Source: Hortaea werneckii
Lineage: Eukaryota; Ascomycota; Dothideomycetes; Mycosphaerellales; Teratosphaeriaceae
DNA: 64,000 nt
NCBI GenBank assembly: GCA_037044905.1
Contig: JBAOKB010000077.1
Location: forward strand, 186,001 to 250,000
Direction: 5' to 3'
Shown one piece after another: positions 20,988 to 32,578 of the stretch (within the stretch, counting starts at the first letter, position 1; each line of letters opens with the position of its first letter). The position numbers and the translations under genes are program-made. Under the pieces are notes generated by a model that did no database searches, was not told the DNA's origin, and saw nothing but the letters and a program-made list of their open reading frames with translations.

Positions 20988-23329
20988 GGGATACCAGCGT
21001 GGCATACTTTCGAGCCAATTACGTGAGGCTATGCCGATCTACTGAGTCGTGAAGCGGCTATAGTCTACACTTACACCCTTTCCCATCTATTCTGTGCCGC
21101 TCCCTGTGTTCTCGGACCTTGCACCTCGAGACGCTCAAGCCAAATACTTCTCACCAGGCAAGTCTCGTGATGAGACGGCCTCTCCCGGCCTGTGGGTGTT
21201 GTTCCGACACGTTACTGCCCCAAGCAGATGAGTCCACGGCCCTTTCCCGTTTGACCTTATGTCAAGGTGTCTGGGTTGAACATTGTGGAAATCCTCACCA
21301 CTGCACGGTCTCAGGAGAAGGCGACTCACGATTGCCGAGAGAGGATACACCTCCCCGATTCTTTATATGTATAGGTATCTATTTCCGCAACGCTCATGGC
21401 CGGATCCACCGCTTGTCTTTCGCTCCCTCCGTTCCATCATTAAAGGAATGGCGGTATCGAGATAAGAGGGACATTGTCATCCGGAGGTCTGGGAAGCGCC
21501 TTCTTCCGAACGCAGAACATTTCTAACCCCGCGATCCCTTTATTCATCTGTTGTTTCCCTCTTCCCTTCATTTTATTCTGGCAATTGCCGCAGATGGTCT
21601 TCGCAATTGCAGAAGGATGTACGCATCGCCCTGTTGCCGTTCTGCTTATGTTCAATAGCTGATAGGAACCGTAAAGGAGGCGGATAGCTGTCTTGGCTTG
21701 GCGTACTGATGTGGCTGTTTGGCAACAGGATTGGCCTCGGAAATAGAGACGCCGTGTATTTTTGGCCTTTTTGTCACCCTCTCTTACTTTCTTCCTATAC
21801 AAAGACGATTCGGCAGATGATTCTTTCCAGACAATACATCTCGGTCTGATCTCACGATAGTCACAAGGAGATAATGCTATGGAGTAGTTGGGTACTCTTG
21901 TTCACGGCGGGAGAGGGCTATGTAGTGCGTAAACTTGACAGGTTTAGGTGGTCGTACTCGGTATATGTGATGGGTTCTGCATGGTTGTGATTCGCCCGTC
22001 AAAGCACGTCACTAGAGTAAAGCGTGGCTCGTTACGTTTCTATGTGGCGATTCTCCCATATGGTGACTCCGCACCTAGGCGGTATCTTCGAGCCTAATGT
22101 CAGGAAGCAAAACGTGAGCTGTGAGAACCGGTCGCTCGTTTGAAGTTCTCGTTTTGCTTTTGATTGGAACTGTCTATGATGTGTCGAGTGAGAGTGAGAG
22201 AGAGAGGAGGGACGAAGATCACATTCAGAATCGATAAAATGAAGACTCGTCTGCAAAAGGGTTGATCTTTTTACTGCTCGAGACTTGTTCTTTGCTTCCC
22301 TTTCGTGAGGGGGGGATAAGGACTGGGCAGACCCGGGATGTGCGTCTTCGCGTCTCGACCTTGATGCAAAAGGGTTGTGATTATGCAGGATTCGAAAGCC
22401 AGTTCTGTGTTGAGACTGGTGTTTGATAATGGCAGCCCTGATACCTTCATCTTATCACTCGCTTCCAGTGTTTCAGCTCGACAGGGTCCACGGGAGCTCA
22501 CGGCATGGCGTGGGGCGAGTACAGTGGAAGCTGGAGATTTTTACGATATACTGACTGGGTGTCAAGTTGGATACAGGACGACAACAAGAGCGTCATGGTA
22601 TAGGATGTCGTAGGCTACCAGTCATGATCATGATCAAGTGGTGATCACATGCCAGAACGTGAGAGATAGGAGACGGGTGAAGGTCAGCCGAGAGTGCCAA
22701 GGCCAGTCCAGCAGGCAGCTCGGGGCGCTTGGACCGGCAGCAAGCTGGTCCGCTGCCACTCGAGCCACTCAGAGTCGCCTGTCTGGCTGTGAGTGAGGGT
22801 TGTGAGCGAGTGCGTGCGTGCGTGCGGGCGTGCGCTTCTTGTTGTCGTTGTCCTGACACCACCTCCACCACCACCACCCACCCAGCGCTTCACCTCCATT
22901 GAAGCCAATCACCCACCCACCCGTCCACCTACGCCATCCACTCCTCCTTGCTTCCCATTACGACTCCACCGCCCGCCCGTGTGTGCATTGCATCTTCCAC
23001 CCTCGACTCTCATCGCTGAGGCGCAGGCCCGAACAAACACAGCCACGCGGAGGTAAGTCGCGCCAGCCAGCATCTCTCCCTCCCTCTGCCGGCTACCGTA
23101 TCGTCACCCTCAACACCGCAGCTTCCCTCCTCCCGCGCCAAACAGCATCACCAACCCCCTCACCCACACCACACCATTCTGAACACCGCCTCCGTCTCCG
23201 CTACTGCTTCACACCACCCGCACTTGGCTTTCACACCCACTGCGCCCCCTCGCCGCCCTTGTTGCCATCACTGCAGCCACTGCCCGACACTCATCACTCT
23301 CTGGACCCTTCATTAACCCAGTCGCGCAG
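20988..23329. other. intergenic, Rho1 upstream region
   Basis: 2.3 kb without a supported gene. The last ~550 bp before Rho1 are strongly strand-biased: GTGCG repeats near 22815-22835, then C-rich CCACC/CACC runs, as in fungal promoters and 5' leaders of highly expressed genes. Frames further left show no domains. Confidence 0.6.
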
Positions 23330-24435
23330 ATGGCGGAAATCCGTCGCAAGTTGGTCATTGTCGGTGACGGTGCTTGTGGAAAGACCTGTCTGCTCATGTA
23401 AGATCCCACCCCCTCCAACGATCATCATACTACACGCCCGCCTGTCAACCACCTGCTGACCGCTCCCCGTCCACAGCGTCTTCTCCAAGGGCACCTTCCC
23501 TGAGGTTCGTATCTCCGCCCCCTCCAATCTTTCGGTCGCGAAACACGTGTCACCGGCCGCAGATAGCAGTACCCGACATTACTATCATCACCACCGCATC
23601 ATCTCCACGACCGGGTGGTCCATAACCATGGGACATTTTGTACTGACACACTCTCTTCCTCTCCATACAGGTCTACGTCCCGACCGTCTTCGAGAACTAC
23701 GTCGCCGATGTCGAGGTGGATGGCAAGCATGTCGAACTAGCGCTATGGGATACGGCAGGCCAAGAAGACTACGACCGCCTCCGACCTCTTTCCTACCCGG
23801 ACTCACACGTCATCCTGATCTGCTTCGCCGTCGACTCGCCCGACTCGCTTGACAACGTGCAAGAGAAGGTAAGGGGAACCACACTACCATCGCTATCCAA
23901 GTCACGTGGCCTACACACATACACACGTGTCTCCCTATTTTCCTTTCATGTTCCATCCCGCTCATCAAACGCGAACAGCGGATTTGTGCTGATATAGAAT
24001 TTCCTATCTACAGTGGATTTCAGAAGTGCTGCACTTCTGCCAGGGCCTGCCCATCATCCTGGTAGGCTGCAAGAAGGACTTGAGATACGACCAGAAGACT
24101 ATCGAGGAGCTGCACAAGACATCGCAGAAGCCGGTTACGCCTGAGCAGGTATGTGTCCGATCCCTCCGTGACCTGAACCAGTCACAATCTTCTCTCAAAG
24201 CTTGCCTATCACGGCGAGTCACTCTCGCGCAGGACTTCGCCCGCAGGGCTGGACCATCAGCTGACTCTTTCTACTTCTGCTGCAGGCTGAGGACGTTCGT
24301 AAGAAGATCGGTGCCCAGAAGTACCTCGAGTGTTCGGCCAAGACCAACGAAGGCGTGCGCGAGGTGTTCGAGCACGCTACCCGTGCCGCCCTCCTCACCC
24401 GGAAGAAGGAGAAGAAGAAGTGCATGATTCTGTAA
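23330..24435 (+). CDS. RHO1: Rho1 small GTPase
   Basis: Five exons (23330-23397, 23477-23504, 23671-23868, 24014-24148, 24286-24435) encode 192 aa. G1 P-loop is GDGACGKT, switch I PTVFENYVADV, switch II DTAGQEDYDRLRPLSY, G4 CKKDL and G5 CSAKT. The tail is lysine-rich and ends in CMIL, a geranylgeranylation-type CAAX box. Rho1 activates beta-1,3-glucan synthase and protein kinase C and organises actin at growing tips. Intron 1 interrupts the Ile codon just after the P-loop and exon 2 is only 28 nt, so naive frames miss it. Introns of 79-166 bp are longer than most others in the window. Confidence 0.96.
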
Positions 24436-26709
24436 ATGCCTTCTTTCTTGTTCCCTTCTCTTCGGTGTTCCCTCTCTCTGTCTTTGCAAACCCTTCCTTC
24501 TCCCTCTCCATCTTTCCCTCTCTCCCGGGGGCATGGTATACAGACAAACGAACATTTGCGCGCGATTCGGATGAAAGTGGAATGGGGGGGGGACGCTGGA
24601 GTCTAAGAGCTCTGGAAGGGGAGTGGTGTCTTTGGCATGAGCGCGAGAGGAATGGAGAGGGGGAAAGGGAGGTAGGGAGATGACATACACACCAAGAGAG
24701 AGTGAGAGGGAAAGACAGGAGCAGGAGAGAACAGAAGGAGCAAAGGGTGCAAGAGAGATTTTTTTTTTTATTGACTACTACACCCCATACACCATGCACT
24801 ACCACCGATCTTATCACCCCCCCTTGATGCTAGCGTTTCTTCTAGGTCTTACTGCCACTACTACTATTACCTTTTTACTACTTGTTTTAGTATTTCTTCT
24901 TCTTCTTCCAATCTTCTTCGCCTTCTTTTCCATTCTCTTCCTTTTTGCCTTCTCCTTGTCTTCTCTTCTTCGTATATTCTGCCCCTTCTCTTCTTGCCTC
25001 TATTCATTGTTCATTATTTACAAAGGAAGAGGGGGGAAAAGAAAAGAAAAGGGAAGTAGAGGGAAGGGTAAGGGTAAGGTGTCTCTCCAGACGAGTAGAT
25101 GAGGGTGGAAATGGCGCTTGCTAGAACGTTGAAAAATGTTTCTCGTCTTTTTTTTTTTTTTTTTTTTTTTTGGTCATCAAAGGGAGGAGGTTTCTGGTCG
25201 TTCGCTCGCTCGAGCCCTTCTTCTCCTTAGGTATAGCGGGCTAGTAGGTACAACGTTGCTTGGGTTCAGGGGTTGGCGGAGTTGCATTGTCTAAGTTTGC
25301 TTGTGTAAGGCTTATTTGCTTCTTTTTCCTCTCTTTCTTGTTTTTCTATTGTCGGGCACGGGTTCTGCTTGTCGTATTAGATGGGCGGTTTGCTTGAATA
25401 AACCCGTGGACGGAAATCAGAGATGTAGGAAAGCGAAACGGCGCTTTGGGAGAGAAGGAAATGGAGCAAGCTACATGAAGTAATCACGGGACACATCATT
25501 CCTTCATCACTATTATTTCACTGCTGCTACAAAAGTGTACATTAGAAGTTCCCGTCCGAGGATCCTTTCAAAACACAGGAAAAGCTTGATCGATTGAGCT
25601 GGCTACAGTCCCCAGCCCGGGGAAATGGTGACCAAGCGCCGAAGCCATGGGCAGGCATCGGTCAAGCAATGGGATCTGCCCGCGGATCTGGGCCGCGGCC
25701 GGAGAAGGCTCCAATTGATCAATTTTGATTAATCAATTGCCTGCATCTGCATCTGCATCCGCATCGCATCATGCCGGGGAAGCCGCAGCCACGCACGGGC
25801 TTGCACGCATCTTTGGGTATAGTCTAACTGAACGGGAAAACTCTCTTTCCCCTCGACCAACCATGACCGACGGAGACGTTTGGCTCACCGGCCTACTTCC
25901 ATGCCTTCTTTTCTGCTGACCTCATTCTTGATTATTTCGACCTGGTCTGGGCAGAGGAAAAAGAGTCGTTTAGAATCCCCCATCCCACCTTTCTTCATCC
26001 ATCCAACCCACTCTCCTCCAGCCCCACCTTCACAACCATCACTACTTCCAACATTTGCCTTTTGCTCTCCCCCCATCATTCACTTTCACCGTAACTTGCG
26101 AACTTGCGACGTCAAATCCGAGTGACGATCGGCCTTGCGCCTGGGCCTGTGCGGGAGCACGACACTCTCCAGAAGCACCGTCACTGACGAGGGCAACAAC
26201 ACCAACAACGACAATACCAACCACTTGACCCGCCTTCACCCTCGAGACCGTTCAGCAATGTATCCGGTTTCCAAGCCTTCCACCATGTCCGTCCGCGACT
26301 GCCTCAGATAGTCGGGGAGTCCGAGCGGCGAGCCTGTAGTTTTGGTAAGTCCATACGTCTATGCGATGATGATGATCGATCAGCATGCGCGCGAAACCTC
26401 AGAAACGACATGTTGCGACGTGGTGGTGAAACGGATGCGCTCGCGAACCTCCATCGGGGACCCTCAGGCTGATCGCGAAACTCTATTGCAGCTTTCTAGA
26501 GACCCGGCCTGCTTAGTAGCAGACACTCCCTCCAATCCGTCTTCCCACACCATTCTCCCTCTCTCCTTCGCCATCTTTACCTAGACAGACACGATCCCTT
26601 GCTGGTTGCAAGCGCGAGACGATATCCAAAGGCCTCATATCAAGCTACACTTCTGGGCGGCTCACAGTAGAGCATAAGAAGAAGAACCAACGCTGGCAGA
26701 GATTGAGGT
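24436..26709. other. intergenic with purine/pyrimidine tracts and poly-T
   Basis: Rho1 3' UTR followed by strand-biased low-complexity sequence: CT-rich at 24450-24530, AG-rich at 24600-24760, CT-rich at 24830-25010, and a run of 24 T at 25148-25171. From about 25900 to 26700 the sequence is C-rich leader-like, probably promoter and 5' UTR of the phosphatase gene. No gene is supported. Confidence 0.55.
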
Positions 26710-28214
26710 ATGCCGTATATGACCGAGCGAGCGGAGGACGTAGCGCGAGCAGCAAGTACAGCCATGAAGAAGGCAGCAACCGCTTCGGCGGGCGACATCA
26801 CCAACGGGGATGTCAGTCGTCTGACGAGTTTCCCACCGTTGGAACGCACAGGCGACAATGAAGACAGTGTGACGTGCGTGGAGAATGTGGTGGACAGTAT
26901 GGCGAAGACGGAGATCAAAGAAGCGGATGCCACGGACGAAGGAGGTAATATGCTCTCTCGCAGCCTGACCCTCGACATCGCGCGTCGTTCATTCTCTCTA
27001 ACACGCTTCTTGCGCAGTGGAGTCTACCTCGCGACCGCCTTCCCCTCCATCAGGGGCTCGAACACCCTCCCTACGGCTCGAAGAGTGTCCCTCGCGGCTC
27101 CGACCACAAATCCCACCTCCCAACTACGGAGCCGTCAAACCCGGCGTGCTCTTCCGCAGTGCGTTCCCACAGGACCGAAATCTCGAATTCCTCGAGGGTC
27201 TGAATATCCGCACGATCCTGTAAATCATCTTACCCCGCTAACAACCCCGTTTTTTGCGCGAATGTTCATGCTGACCACAAGCCCCTTAGATCCTTCGTCG
27301 CCACCGAGCCCTCGGAGCACTATACCAGCTGGCTCCGCACCTCGGCCATCACGCGCGTGCGCATCGACATCGCGCCCAACAAGGACGGGCACGTCCACAC
27401 GACCTGGGACTCGCTCTGCGAAGCCCTCCTGCTCGTCCTCGACTCGGCCAACTACCCGCTCTACCTACACTGCAACCAGGGCCGGCACCGGACGGGCTGC
27501 GTCATCGCCTGTCTCCGCAAAATCCAGCGCTGGCCCCTTGACGCCGTGCTGGCGGAGTATCGCGTGTATGCTAGCCCCAAGGCGCGAGACGGGGACATAG
27601 AGCTCATCAAGGCCTTCGATCCGGACGTCGTTTTCGACTACGCCAAAGCGAGGGGTTACCTCGATCCCTCCCCGAGGAAACAGGGCCAGCAGCACCACCA
27701 CCAGCAAGGGGGCTTCTTCATGAAGCGTATGGATTCGACGATCGCGGATATCGACGCGTTGGCCGAGGCGCTGGCTAGTCATGGAGGTCCCTTCGAAGAG
27801 GGTGGGGATGGTGCCGAGTTGCTCCCGACTTCTTCTCGCGTCTCCTCTACCACCGGCAGTCTGTTCTCCTCGGCCTCGGACGAGGAGGCGCTCGAGATGC
27901 GCCATTCGATGCCCACCGTTATCGACGGCACCAGCGTGGACGGCACATCGGATCGTTTTTCGAATGTTGGGGACGGAACGGGGGGACGACGAGCATGGGA
28001 CCACGACTCTCCCTCTCACGGCGGCGGTGGTGGAGGTGGAGGCGGTTTACAGTACATTCCCTCTTCTTCGGACTACGAGCGCGATGGAGGATGGGAAAAC
28101 ACGACCGCGACCGTGACCGAGCTTGCGGACGACGCCATGACGCCTCCGCCTGATGTGGAGGGGATGGGAGATCCCTTTGGAGATCCCTCTTCTTCTTCTA
28201 TTACTTCTTTGTGA
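26710..28214 (+). CDS. Siw14-like atypical dual-specificity phosphatase
   Basis: Three exons (26710-26944, 27018-27219, 27290-28214) encode 453 aa. The catalytic core (about residues 110-260) begins PPNYGAVKPGVLFRSAFPQ, typical of the Siw14/OCA family, and carries the HCX5R loop LHCNQGRHRTGC with Cys near residue 207. Yeast Siw14 hydrolyses 5-InsP7 and is linked to stress and caffeine responses. This protein is longer than yeast Siw14 (about 280 aa). It adds a charged N-terminus and a ~190-residue C-terminal tail rich in Ser, Gly (a poly-Gly run) and acidic residues, presumably disordered. Intron 1 has a clear CTAAC branch motif near its 3' end. Substrate is inferred from family. Confidence 0.85.
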
Positions 28215-29192
28215 AAAGGGAGATTGCGCGGCGGGAAGGGAAGGGAAGGGGTTGTCCCTGCCGCCCCAACATTATTCATTTGGAAAAGGAGGAGATTTTT
28301 ACGAGAAAGTGGGCAGAAGAGCTGGAGAGAAAAGAAATTGAAAGAGAGAGAGAAACACAGCACTTGAAGAGAGAAAAGTTGGACTCTCCTCCGAGGGCTT
28401 TATTATCATAGAGAAAGAGAAAGAGAAAGGGAAGGCGTGTGGGCCTTTTCTTTTCTCTTTCCTTCTATTTTTCTTTTCTCTACTCGTTATTTGTACCAGG
28501 GATGGGGAGGGAAAAGAGTGTTCCTCACCCTCTTGCCTTTTTTTATTTTAGCGTTGGCGCTGGATGGAATGGTCTGATTAGCTGAACGTATGGGTCGGTG
28601 GGTGGATTGAAAGCGTGGGTGTTTTTGCTCCCTCCTGCGGAGAGGGGAAAAGGAATAGGGACACAGTCCTTTCTATATCAACTTGTAAAAGAACAAAATC
28701 GTCTTGGAATACCTTCCTCTGGTTTGTCTGAGGTCCGAAGAATGACGTTATCTATGAGCCGGTCTTTAAGGCTGCATTCTGCGCGCATCAAAATTTGGTT
28801 GTTGTATCGCAGTAAGATTGTTCATGGGCTGCTCGTGCTGCTCCGGTGGTGCATGGTCTAAGCTTTTGGTCGCGGGCCCTACCCAGCCTCTCTCTTCCGA
28901 TCGAAGCTGGCCAACGCAGCAGCGCTGCTGATCCCCATCATAGACCGACATCAGGTTCGTGCTCACTCACTACTACCAGGGAGCCAGCCTTTGTATTATT
29001 ATTATGGACTCCAAGGTCAAGTGATCCTTCCTTTTTCCTTTCTCGAAACTTTCCCGTTATTTTCACCTTGCCTCGCGAGGCGTCCCGCTGCAGTCGACCA
29101 TCCTCCCGGTGCAACGTTGATAAGCTTGCCCGTTGCACAACGTTCACGAACCCTGGTATAATACATATCTTGGAACCACGCTTTATGCGGCG
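28215..29192. other. intergenic, purine-rich 3' flank
   Basis: The first ~230 bp after the phosphatase stop are strongly AG-rich (GAGAGA, GGAAGGG runs), followed by CT-rich sequence. No gene is supported. The right end is the leader of the GPI protein gene and holds a three-codon uORF. Confidence 0.55.
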
Positions 29193-29196
29193 ATGA
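29185..29196 (+). promoter_or_regulatory. minimal uORF overlapping the main start
   Basis: ATG CGG CGA TGA: the uORF stop overlaps the start codon of the next gene in an ATGA arrangement (main ATG at 29193). Such overlaps can reduce initiation or allow termination-reinitiation. Whether the transcript includes this ATG is not visible from the sequence. Confidence 0.35.
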
Positions 29197-30692
29197 AAGA
29201 CCTCACTTCGTTCCTGGCTTTACCTACGGCTCTAGTCACGCTATTCTTGACTTCGTCTGCGAAAGCACAAGATACCTCGTGGAGACAGCATGATGGAAGA
29301 TTACAACCCGAGCACGACGAAATCGTGCGGAGAGACTTGGAGATCGAACAAAAGCTGGCGCATCATGCGCCGAGCGGCGTCAGGAAGATGAGCGGGGATG
29401 ACGAGGGCGAGAAGTTCTTTCTGCATTATTGGGACTTTGGACAAGATTACAGCAATAGCTCTGCACAGCTCTTGAGTGCCCCGATAGCGCCTCATAAGAA
29501 CAACGAGACGGAGAAATATAGTCTCTTTGGACGAAAACTGCTTGCGCGAGACTTTGAGTGTCCGGGGGATACTGTGTCATGCTCATCGATCGGCTCGAAT
29601 CTGTGTTGCCCGGCTGGACAGACATGTGTGGAAGTGTCTTCCGGCATAGGATGTTGTCCTGCCGGCGAGACTTGTGGGAATGAGGTGGGCGGGTGCAACG
29701 CCGGGGGAGGATATACTAGCTGTCCTGAGAGTGATAATGGAGGGTGCTGCGTGCCAGGCGCACAGTGTGAAGGATCTGGCTGCATATTCTACGGCACTGA
29801 GACGGTTACTGCTACCCTTCCGACCTCGACAATAACCGTTAGCGAATCTGATCCCACTGGCACTTCCGATGATAATGGCAATGATACTACCGCTGTGGGC
29901 CCTGCTACATCAATCGAGACCACGGTGGCCACGAGCGTTCAGACCAGCGTACAAACAAGCGTCCAGACCAGCGTACAGACGAACGTCGAAACAAACGAGT
30001 ACACGACCACCGATACAGTGACAGTCACACAGAGCCTCAGCGGCAGAGTATCAACAGTCACAGCACCAACCACGGTCGTGATCGTGCGCACAACAGCAAG
30101 CTCGCAGACCTCCGAGGACGACTCCACCACCACCACACCTACACCTTCCTCCGAGAGCAGCGGCACAGCAAGCGCACCCATCCGACCCACAAGCGTAACG
30201 AGCGACGCCTCCGCCGCATCCGAAGCAACCACCACCACCACATCCCCTCAAACAACCATCAGCAGCGCCGTGGAGGGCTGTCCCACGGGGTACTACATGT
30301 GCTCAGCGTACTACATGGGCGGATGCTGTCGCGTCGGACGGGACTGCGACACGACATCGTGTCCCGCGGGCGCGAGCACGAACGTGCTCACGAACGGTCC
30401 CACCGTCGTAGTCCCCTACACGTCGACGACGACGGTAGGAGGGGGAGAGGGGAGTGGTCAGGGATCTTGTGCGTCTGGGTGGTTCGCCTGCGGCTCGGAT
30501 GATGGTGGGGGCTGCTGTCCCAGCGGGTTCGCGTGCGGGACTGCGAGGTGTTCGGCTACTGCTACGAGTGGGGAGGAAGGGGCGACGACGCCGAAGCAGA
30601 CGGTGGCTAGTAGCCAGGCGGAGGTTGTTAGATGGGGGTGGGGGGTGGGGATCCTGGCGCTTATGGCGGGGGCTGGGATGGTTGTGCTCTAG
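29193..30692 (+). CDS. GPI-anchored, cysteine-rich cell-surface protein
   Basis: Intronless, 499 aa. A signal peptide (MKDLTSFLALPTALVTLFLT, cut near SAKA-QD) is followed by a charged linker. Then comes a Cys-rich region of about 85 residues with repeated CCPAGxxC units (NLCCPAGQTC, GCCPAGETC, GGCCVPGAQC). A long Ser/Thr-rich stalk contains a four-fold TSVQ tandem repeat. Two further Cys-rich units follow (GGCCRVGRDC, GGCCPSGFAC). The C-terminus is a hydrophobic tail (GVGILALMAGAGMVVL) after a small-residue region, fitting a GPI signal. This layout is common in ascomycete wall proteins of unknown function. The CCPxG units weakly resemble granulin or chitin-binding-like folds; I do not assign one. 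Start at 29193 places the signal peptide at the N-terminus. Confidence 0.8.
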   Translation: MKDLTSFLALPTALVTLFLTSSAKAQDTSWRQHDGRLQPEHDEIVRRDLEIEQKLAHHAPSGVRKMSGDDEGEKFFLHYWDFGQDYSNSSAQLLSAPIAPHKNNETEKYSLFGRKLLARDFECPGDTVSCSSIGSNLCCPAGQTCVEVSSGIGCCPAGETCGNEVGGCNAGGGYTSCPESDNGGCCVPGAQCEGSGCIFYGTETVTATLPTSTITVSESDPTGTSDDNGNDTTAVGPATSIETTVATSVQTSVQTSVQTSVQTNVETNEYTTTDTVTVTQSLSGRVSTVTAPTTVVIVRTTASSQTSEDDSTTTTPTPSSESSGTASAPIRPTSVTSDASAASEATTTTTSPQTTISSAVEGCPTGYYMCSAYYMGGCCRVGRDCDTTSCPAGASTNVLTNGPTVVVPYTSTTTVGGGEGSGQGSCASGWFACGSDDGGGCCPSGFACGTARCSATATSGEEGATTPKQTVASSQAEVVRWGWGVGILALMAGAGMVVL

Positions 30693-30947
30693 ATGGGGTT
30701 GGTTCTGCATTTGCATGAGAGTTTTCCGGAGAGCCCCTGTGTAAGGGGTGGGTTAATTACGGCTTACGATCTAATGGCTGCATATGAGCGTATCTGTTAC
30801 TACAACAATTTTGCACTTTTGTACATAGCGCAAGCTTGACGCTTGGGTTTGACCTCCAAGTTGGCCTTATCTATCATCTGAAATTGCATGGTTAGCTCGC
30901 CGACCCTGGGCTGGTCCTGCGAGTATCTAAACGGCTCAATCCAAAGC

Positions 30948-32578
30948 TCATTTGAATCTCTTCTTGATGTCGGCCTCGGTGAAAGCCCTCGTCTTCGTCT
31001 TCAGCATGTTCGCGATCTCGACTTTGCTCATCCCGATCTGATCGCCGATTGGTACGAGGCGGTCGGCAAGGTACATGTAGTCTTTCCTCAGCAGGGTGAT
31101 GGTGAGCATAATGTAGTCGATGTTGGTGAACACTAGAGCTCCATTGCCTGCATAGGTGGTCTTGGACTGCAGGAAATGCGTGGGGTGCTCGCGCCAATGA
31201 CGACGCGGGTTTAGATGGTGTGCTGTGTGATAGCCGTCGTTGAACGAGTAGCGGTTGCTCTGCGGAGGGTATTGTCAGTATTTCTTTGTTTAAGAAACAT
31301 TGAAACCCCTGGCGCAAGCTTACTGGAACATCGATAAGGGTGATGCTGGAGCGATAGTCGCTATCGGGCTCCACCTCATCGACCAGCGCATGCTGACCCC
31401 AGTTGCCGACCATGAGGCCGATTCTCAGCAGGAAGAAGGGCAGCAGGAAGACAAATGTTGCTGGTTTGGGGTTCCATCGCCACATGCCATACATGAACGC
31501 ATAGCTGGAGATTTCGGAGAGGAAGGCTCGGACGCCGAGGTTGTACTTCTTGCGTTGGATGAAGTACAGTGGCAGCTCGAGCCAGATGAAGAACATGAAG
31601 CGTCCGACGTAGTGGAGGAAGTGGCCGATGTCATCGCGTTGGTAGCGGATCGTCGAAGATAGATCACCGGGGCCTGCGTGTGAGGACTGATGTGTTAGAA
31701 GGCGTGAGTGGTGGTCGATTGTGATTGGGCAAGTGAGAAGCATATTCGTAGGCCATTACGCTTACAACAATGCAGAGTGGAGGTGGGAAGACTGGTGCGA
31801 GGGGGTTGGTCGGGCACATACCGTTTCCTTCCACATGATGGTGCTTGACATGATGGTAGTAATAGGAGTCCCAAGTATGTCCCATCAGCGGCTCCAACAC
31901 GTAAGGGAACGTTTTGTCAAGCCAAGCCCAGCTACTGTTCAATATACCTGAGAGAATCATGTTAGTAATTGTCTCTTCTCATAGTGTGCTACGTTGCACT
32001 GCCAGAAAGAATTAGAGCAGGATATAGCGGGCCGATGGACGCTTTCTACACCTGCTGGATCGCATCATACCATTATTGTGAATGTGATTATGCAACATCA
32101 AGGTAAATGGACCGGCGCACCACATCGTGAACACCGTATGTAGTATGCCGTGGGTCCAAGTGAAGTGCCCTGGCCAAAGTAGGTAGATAGCACTTGGAAG
32201 TATGGTGCTACTATAGAGCAGTAAATGGGTCAAGAAGACAACATCGGTAGGGTGGCGAACGACTCCTTGAGCGAATCGACTGTACGGTTGCACCGCATGC
32301 TTATTGATGGCAGGACTGATGTCCTTCGAATCCCAAGCGGTGAAGATAGTTGGTTGGAAAGCAGAGTCCTTCTGCGTGTTGAGCGCTTTCAAGCGTGCTA
32401 TAGCATCTTCAGTGTCGACCTGACCGTCCACAGTGCATGCTGCATCCTTCGCTTGCGAGCCCGATGCTCCTACTTTCTCCGAGCTTCGAGATTCTGTGTT
32501 CGACTTCTGCCTAACATCTTGCAGAAGATCGGTTAAAACGATGCGGTCCAGCGCTGTCAGTTCCGGATGAATGTCCAT
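30948..32578 (-). CDS. membrane fatty-acid desaturase/hydroxylase-like protein
   Basis: Four exons on the minus strand (32578-32071, 31947-31822, 31673-31324, 31259-30948) encode 431 aa in frame. Three histidine clusters of the membrane di-iron superfamily are visible: HNHIHNNG, YYHHVKHHHVEGNG, and DGYHTAHHLNPRRHW. Between them lie several hydrophobic segments (FVFLLPFFLLRIGLMVG; FLHYVGRFMFFIWLELPLYF). Such proteins use di-iron to desaturate or hydroxylate lipid acyl chains, usually in the ER. There is no fused cytochrome b5. The exact substrate cannot be told from sequence. Introns are 123, 148 and 64 bp and all have GT/AG ends; intron 1 splits the Gly after the first His box. Confidence 0.83.
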
